A stretch of 64,000 bases of DNA from Ensifer sp. Root278 (GTDB taxonomy: Bacteria > Pseudomonadota > Alphaproteobacteria > Rhizobiales > Rhizobiaceae), in assembly GCF_001429285.1 (NCBI RefSeq), contig NZ_LMJJ01000001.1, positions 316,565 to 380,564 of the forward strand, in the 5' to 3' direction. Made by a program: the position numbers and the translations under genes. How positions within the stretch are numbered: the stretch's first letter is position 1; every line of letters starts with the position of its first letter. Below the pieces are notes generated by a model. The model was not told where the DNA came from. It saw nothing but the letters and a program-made list of their open reading frames with translations, and ran no database searches. Of this stretch, positions 61,341-64,000 are shown in pieces.

Positions 61341-62520
61341 GGCCGAACCAGCTGAAAATGAAGGTTTCATAGATATTCGTCAGCGTCTCGAGGTCGGCGA
61401 CGGCGACGCGCTCGTCGACCATATGCATGGTCTGGCCGACCAGACCGAATTCGACCACCGGGCAATAGTCCTTGATGAAGCGCGCATCCGAAGTGCCACC
61501 CGTGGTCGACAGCTTCGGCTGCCGGCCGGTGACAGCCTCGACCGCGCCCGAAAGAGAATCGATCAGCGCATTGTTGCGCGTCAGGAACACGTGGCTCGGG
61601 CGCTCGGCCCAGGTGATCTCGTAGCGGACGGGCGCGCGGTCCGGGCGCAGGCTGCCGGCGGCTGCGGCACGGTCGAGCCGCGCGACGATCTCCGCCATCA
61701 GGCTTTCCGCCGTCCAGGTGTCGTTGAAGCGGATGTTGAAGGCGGCACTCGCCTTGGCCGGAATGACGTTGACGGCGCCATTGCCGACATCGATCGTCGT
61801 CACCTCAAGGTTCGATGCCTGGAAACTCTCGGTGCCGTTGTCGAAGGGCGGATCCATCAGCGCCTGGGTCAGTTGCAGGATGCCGCGCACCGGATTGTCG
61901 GCAAGGTGCGGATAGGCGGCATGGCCCTGCACGCCATTGACGGTGATGCGGCCGGAGAGCGAGCCGCGCCGGCCGATCTTGATCATGTCGCCGAGATGGT
62001 CCGGATTGGTCGGTTCGCCGACGAGGCAGGCGTCCCAGCGCTCGCCCTTGTCGGCCGCCCATTGCAAGAGCTTGGTGGTGCCATTGATTGCCGGCCCCTC
62101 TTCGTCACCGGTGATGAGGAAGGAAACCGAGCCTTTCGGGAGCCCATGTTTTTCGATGTGGCGGGCGATCGCCGCCACGAAGCAGGCGATGCCGCCCTTC
62201 ATGTCGACGGCGCCGCGGCCGTACATCTCATCACCGGCGATGTCGGCCGAGAACGGGCCGTGGCTCCATGCGGCTTCGTCGCCGACGGGCACGACGTCGG
62301 TGTGGCCGGCGAACATCAGGTGCGGGCCTTCCGTTCCGAGCCGGGCATAGAGGTTCTCGATATCGGGCGTGCCGACGTCCTTCGCCACCACGCGATCGAC
62401 CGCAAAGCCGAGCGGCTTCAGCATCGCCTCAAGGGCGGAAAGCGCTCCGCCTTCGGCTGGGGTGACAGAGGGGCAGCGAATGAGGGTGGCGAGATTGGCG
62501 ATCGGATCGGTGGGGGTCAT
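61327..62520 (-). CDS. dapE: Succinyl-diaminopimelate desuccinylase
   Basis: A 397-residue M20-family zinc hydrolase of the DAP/lysine pathway. Metal and catalytic motifs are [28 protein letters not shown] and [13 protein letters not shown]. The dimerisation lid lies at about 185-300 and [20 protein letters not shown] carries the later metal-region residues. The ATG at 62520 is used. dapD, often adjacent in rhizobia, is not upstream here. Confidence 0.95.
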   Translation of the reverse strand: MTPTDPIANLATLIRCPSVTPAEGGALSALEAMLKPLGFAVDRVVAKDVGTPDIENLYARLGTEGPHLMFAGHTDVVPVGDEAAWSHGPFSADIAGDEMYGRGAVDMKGGIACFVAAIARHIEKHGLPKGSVSFLITGDEEGPAINGTTKLLQWAADKGERWDACLVGEPTNPDHLGDMIKIGRRGSLSGRITVNGVQGHAAYPHLADNPVRGILQLTQALMDPPFDNGTESFQASNLEVTTIDVGNGAVNVIPAKASAAFNIRFNDTWTAESLMAEIVARLDRAAAAGSLRPDRAPVRYEITWAERPSHVFLTRNNALIDSLSGAVEAVTGRQPKLSTTGGTSDARFIKDYCPVVEFGLVGQTMHMVDERVAVADLETLTNIYETFIFSWFGHAAA

Positions 62521-62591
62521 CTAACGCTATGCCGTCTGCTTGGCCGCTGGGGCCAATGGAATGGAGGCTGCTGGTTTATCCGATCGCCAGC

Positions 62592-62626
62592 GAACTGTCA
62601 CGCGGGATGGGGAACTGTCACGCGGG
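62592..62626. repeat. Tandem 15-bp direct repeat upstream of dapE
   Basis: GAACTGTCACGCGGG occurs at 62592-62606 and again at 62612-62626, a 20-bp period (two helical turns). It lies 72-106 bp before the dapE start. The spacing suits a dimeric regulator bound on one DNA face, but no regulator is identified. Confidence 0.75.
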
Positions 62627-62633
62627 GATGCAA

Positions 62634-62700
62634 TGCGGCGCCGCGCCTGGGCGGAGGCGCGACGCCGCAGCGTCAGCGGGCCGGGATGGATCCGGCCCGC
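62634..62700. other. Pair of strong hairpins between dapE and the RND gene
   Basis: TGCGGCG-C-CGCGCC pairs with GGCGCG-A-CGCCGCA (62634-62669). GCGGGCCGG pairs with CCGGCCCGC (62676-62684 and 62692-62700). Neither is followed by a T-tract on either strand; the second lies 28 nt beyond the RND gene stop and may still serve as its transcript end. Confidence 0.55.
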
Positions 62701-62727
62701 GTGAAGAGTGTAACGGGTAGAAGGGCC

Positions 62728-64000
62728 CTATTCTCCGGGTGCGAGATGCGGCGCTTCGATATGGGCTCCGGCGTGCTTCAGAGGCCGCTCGCCGGTAAGC
62801 TTGCGGATCAGCACGTAGAAGACCGGCGTCATGAAGATGCCGAAGGCGGTGACGCCGATCATGCCGGCAAAGACCGCGACACCCATGGCCGAGCGCATTT
62901 CCGCACCGGCCCCCGTGGACGTGACCAGCGGCACGACGCCCATGATGAAGGCCATCGAGGTCATCAGGATCGGACGAAGACGCAGCCGGCTCGCCTCGAT
63001 CGCGGCCTTGACCGGGGTGCTGCCCGACAGTTCGAGTTCGCGGGCGAACTCGACGATCAGGATGGCGTTCTTCGCCGAAAGGCCGACCAGCACGATCAGG
63101 CCGATCTGGGTGAAGACGTTGTTGTCGCCTCCCGTCAGCCAGACGCCCACCAGCGCCGCCATGATGCCCATTGGTACGATCAGGATGATCGAGATCGGTA
63201 GCGTCAAGCTTTCATACTGGGCCGCAAGCACGAGATAGACCAGCAGCAGTGCCAGCGGGAAGACCAGGATACCGGAATTGCCGGCCAGGATCTGCTGGTA
63301 GGTGAGATCGGTCCACTCGTAGCCGATGCCGGGCGGCAGGGTTTCGGCGGCGATCTTCTCGATGGCTGCCTGCGCCTGGCCGGACGAGAACCCCGGAGCC
63401 GGGCCGCCGTTGATGTCGGCCGACAGGAAGCCGTTATAGCGGATCGCCCGTTCGGCGCCGACGGTCTGCTCGACCTTCAACAGTGCCGACAGCGGGATCA
63501 TCTCGCCGGTCTGCGAACGCACCTTCAGCTTGCCGATGTCGTCGGCATGGCTGCGGTAGTTGGCATCCGCCTGGATGCGCACGCTGTAGGTGCGGCCGAA
63601 GGCGTTGAAGTCGTTGACATAGAGCGAGCCCAGGTAGATCTGCAGCGTCTCGAAGACGTCGGTGACCGCCACGCCGAGCTGGCGCGCCTTGACACGGTCG
63701 AGGTCGGCATAGAGCTGCGGCACGTTGATCTGGAAGCTCGAATAGAGCCCGGCCAGCTCAGGCGTCTGATAGGCCTTAGCAAGGAACGCCTTGGTCGCCT
63801 CGTCGAGCGCCTGGTAGCCGAGGCCATTCTTGTCCTCGAGCTGCAGCTTGAAACCGCCTGTTGTGCCGAGGCCCTGCACGGGCGGCGGCGGGAACATGGC
63901 GATGAAGGCATCCTGGATCGCGCCGAATTCCTGGTTGAGCTGCATGGCGATCGCACCGCCGGACAGTTCGGGCGTCTTGCGTTCCTCGAAGGGTTTCAGG
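62728..64000 (-). CDS. RND efflux transporter permease subunit (C-terminal part, runs off the window)
   Basis: About 423 C-terminal residues of an AcrB/MexF-type inner-membrane proton antiporter. Its periplasmic porter sequence contains QINVPQLYADLDRVKARQLG and GFLSADINGGPAPGFSSGQA. TM8-TM12 follow from LVFPLALLLVYLVLAAQYES. The TM10 region VLVGLSAKNAILIVEFAREL and RLRPILMTSMAFIMGVVPLV are hallmark RND stretches. The frame stays open to the window edge, so the N-terminal ~600 residues lie outside. The substrate is unknown. Confidence 0.92.
   Translation of the reverse strand, partial: LKPFEERKTPELSGGAIAMQLNQEFGAIQDAFIAMFPPPPVQGLGTTGGFKLQLEDKNGLGYQALDEATKAFLAKAYQTPELAGLYSSFQINVPQLYADLDRVKARQLGVAVTDVFETLQIYLGSLYVNDFNAFGRTYSVRIQADANYRSHADDIGKLKVRSQTGEMIPLSALLKVEQTVGAERAIRYNGFLSADINGGPAPGFSSGQAQAAIEKIAAETLPPGIGYEWTDLTYQQILAGNSGILVFPLALLLVYLVLAAQYESLTLPISIILIVPMGIMAALVGVWLTGGDNNVFTQIGLIVLVGLSAKNAILIVEFARELELSGSTPVKAAIEASRLRLRPILMTSMAFIMGVVPLVTSTGAGAEMRSAMGVAVFAGMIGVTAFGIFMTPVFYVLIRKLTGERPLKHAGAHIEAPHLAPGE

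Overview
The window is GC-rich, densely coded alphaproteobacterial chromosome. Gene content and order match Sinorhizobium/Ensifer (Rhizobiaceae). The diagnostic blocks are rph / hrcA-grpE, ptsN-hpf-rpoN-lptB-lptA-lptC, olsB / tme / mutS-glnD-murJ-trpS, nfu-tsaB-rimI-olsA-miaB-phoH-ybeY-corC-lnt-(HTH)-metK-trmB and def-fmt-truA / dapE. Rhizobial palindromic intergenic repeats are scattered throughout. I see no rRNA, tRNA, IS element, prophage or CRISPR array. The species assignment is inference from synteny and family recognition, not from a database search.

Layout. 1-4300: a 5'-truncated EamA exporter, then an accessory cassette of a DGPF/YCII protein, an ECF42-type sigma factor, a DoxX-like protein, a DUF1801 protein and a GST. 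Two promoter-like elements with identical architecture (TGTCGG-N17-CGTC) precede the DGPF gene and the DoxX gene. 4331-9536: hemW, rdgB, a VOC protein, rph, then divergent hrcA and grpE. 9616-12594: an accessory module of lactone oxidase, SDR and a LuxR-type regulator. 12637-17871: ptsN, hpf, rpoN and the Lpt genes. 18093-25557: S49 peptidase, ihfB, a LapA-domain protein, a CoxG-like protein, two RNA methyltransferases, lspA and a hybrid histidine kinase. 25669-41889: ornithine-lipid genes olsB and (probably) olsA flank tme, mutS, glnD, murJ, trpS, a universal stress protein, nfu, tsaB and rimI. 41960-50912: miaB to trmB, a long RNA and envelope maturation series ending at metK and trmB. 51135-53081: DUF1150 and hsp20, probably under a ROSE RNA thermometer, then a nucleoside hydrolase. 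53156-58089: chemoreceptor, ribokinase and rmuC. 58240-64000: def, fmt, truA, a membrane protein, dapE and the C-terminal part of an RND efflux permease.

Main points beyond routine annotation: (1) an ECF42 regulon whose predicted promoters can be read directly from sequence; (2) a ROSE-like anti-Shine-Dalgarno hairpin upstream of hsp20; (3) a mosaic family of palindromic repeats with one shared core and at least three kinds of outer arm, including an exact 56-bp tandem triplet after trmB and one copy that supplies the mutS stop codon; (4) an AT-rich 340-bp gap after olsB with hairpins and a terminator that no gene explains; (5) a nucleoside hydrolase, chemoreceptor and ribokinase cluster. None of these is proven to be a new system; the ECF42 cassette and the ROSE element are the best-supported leads.
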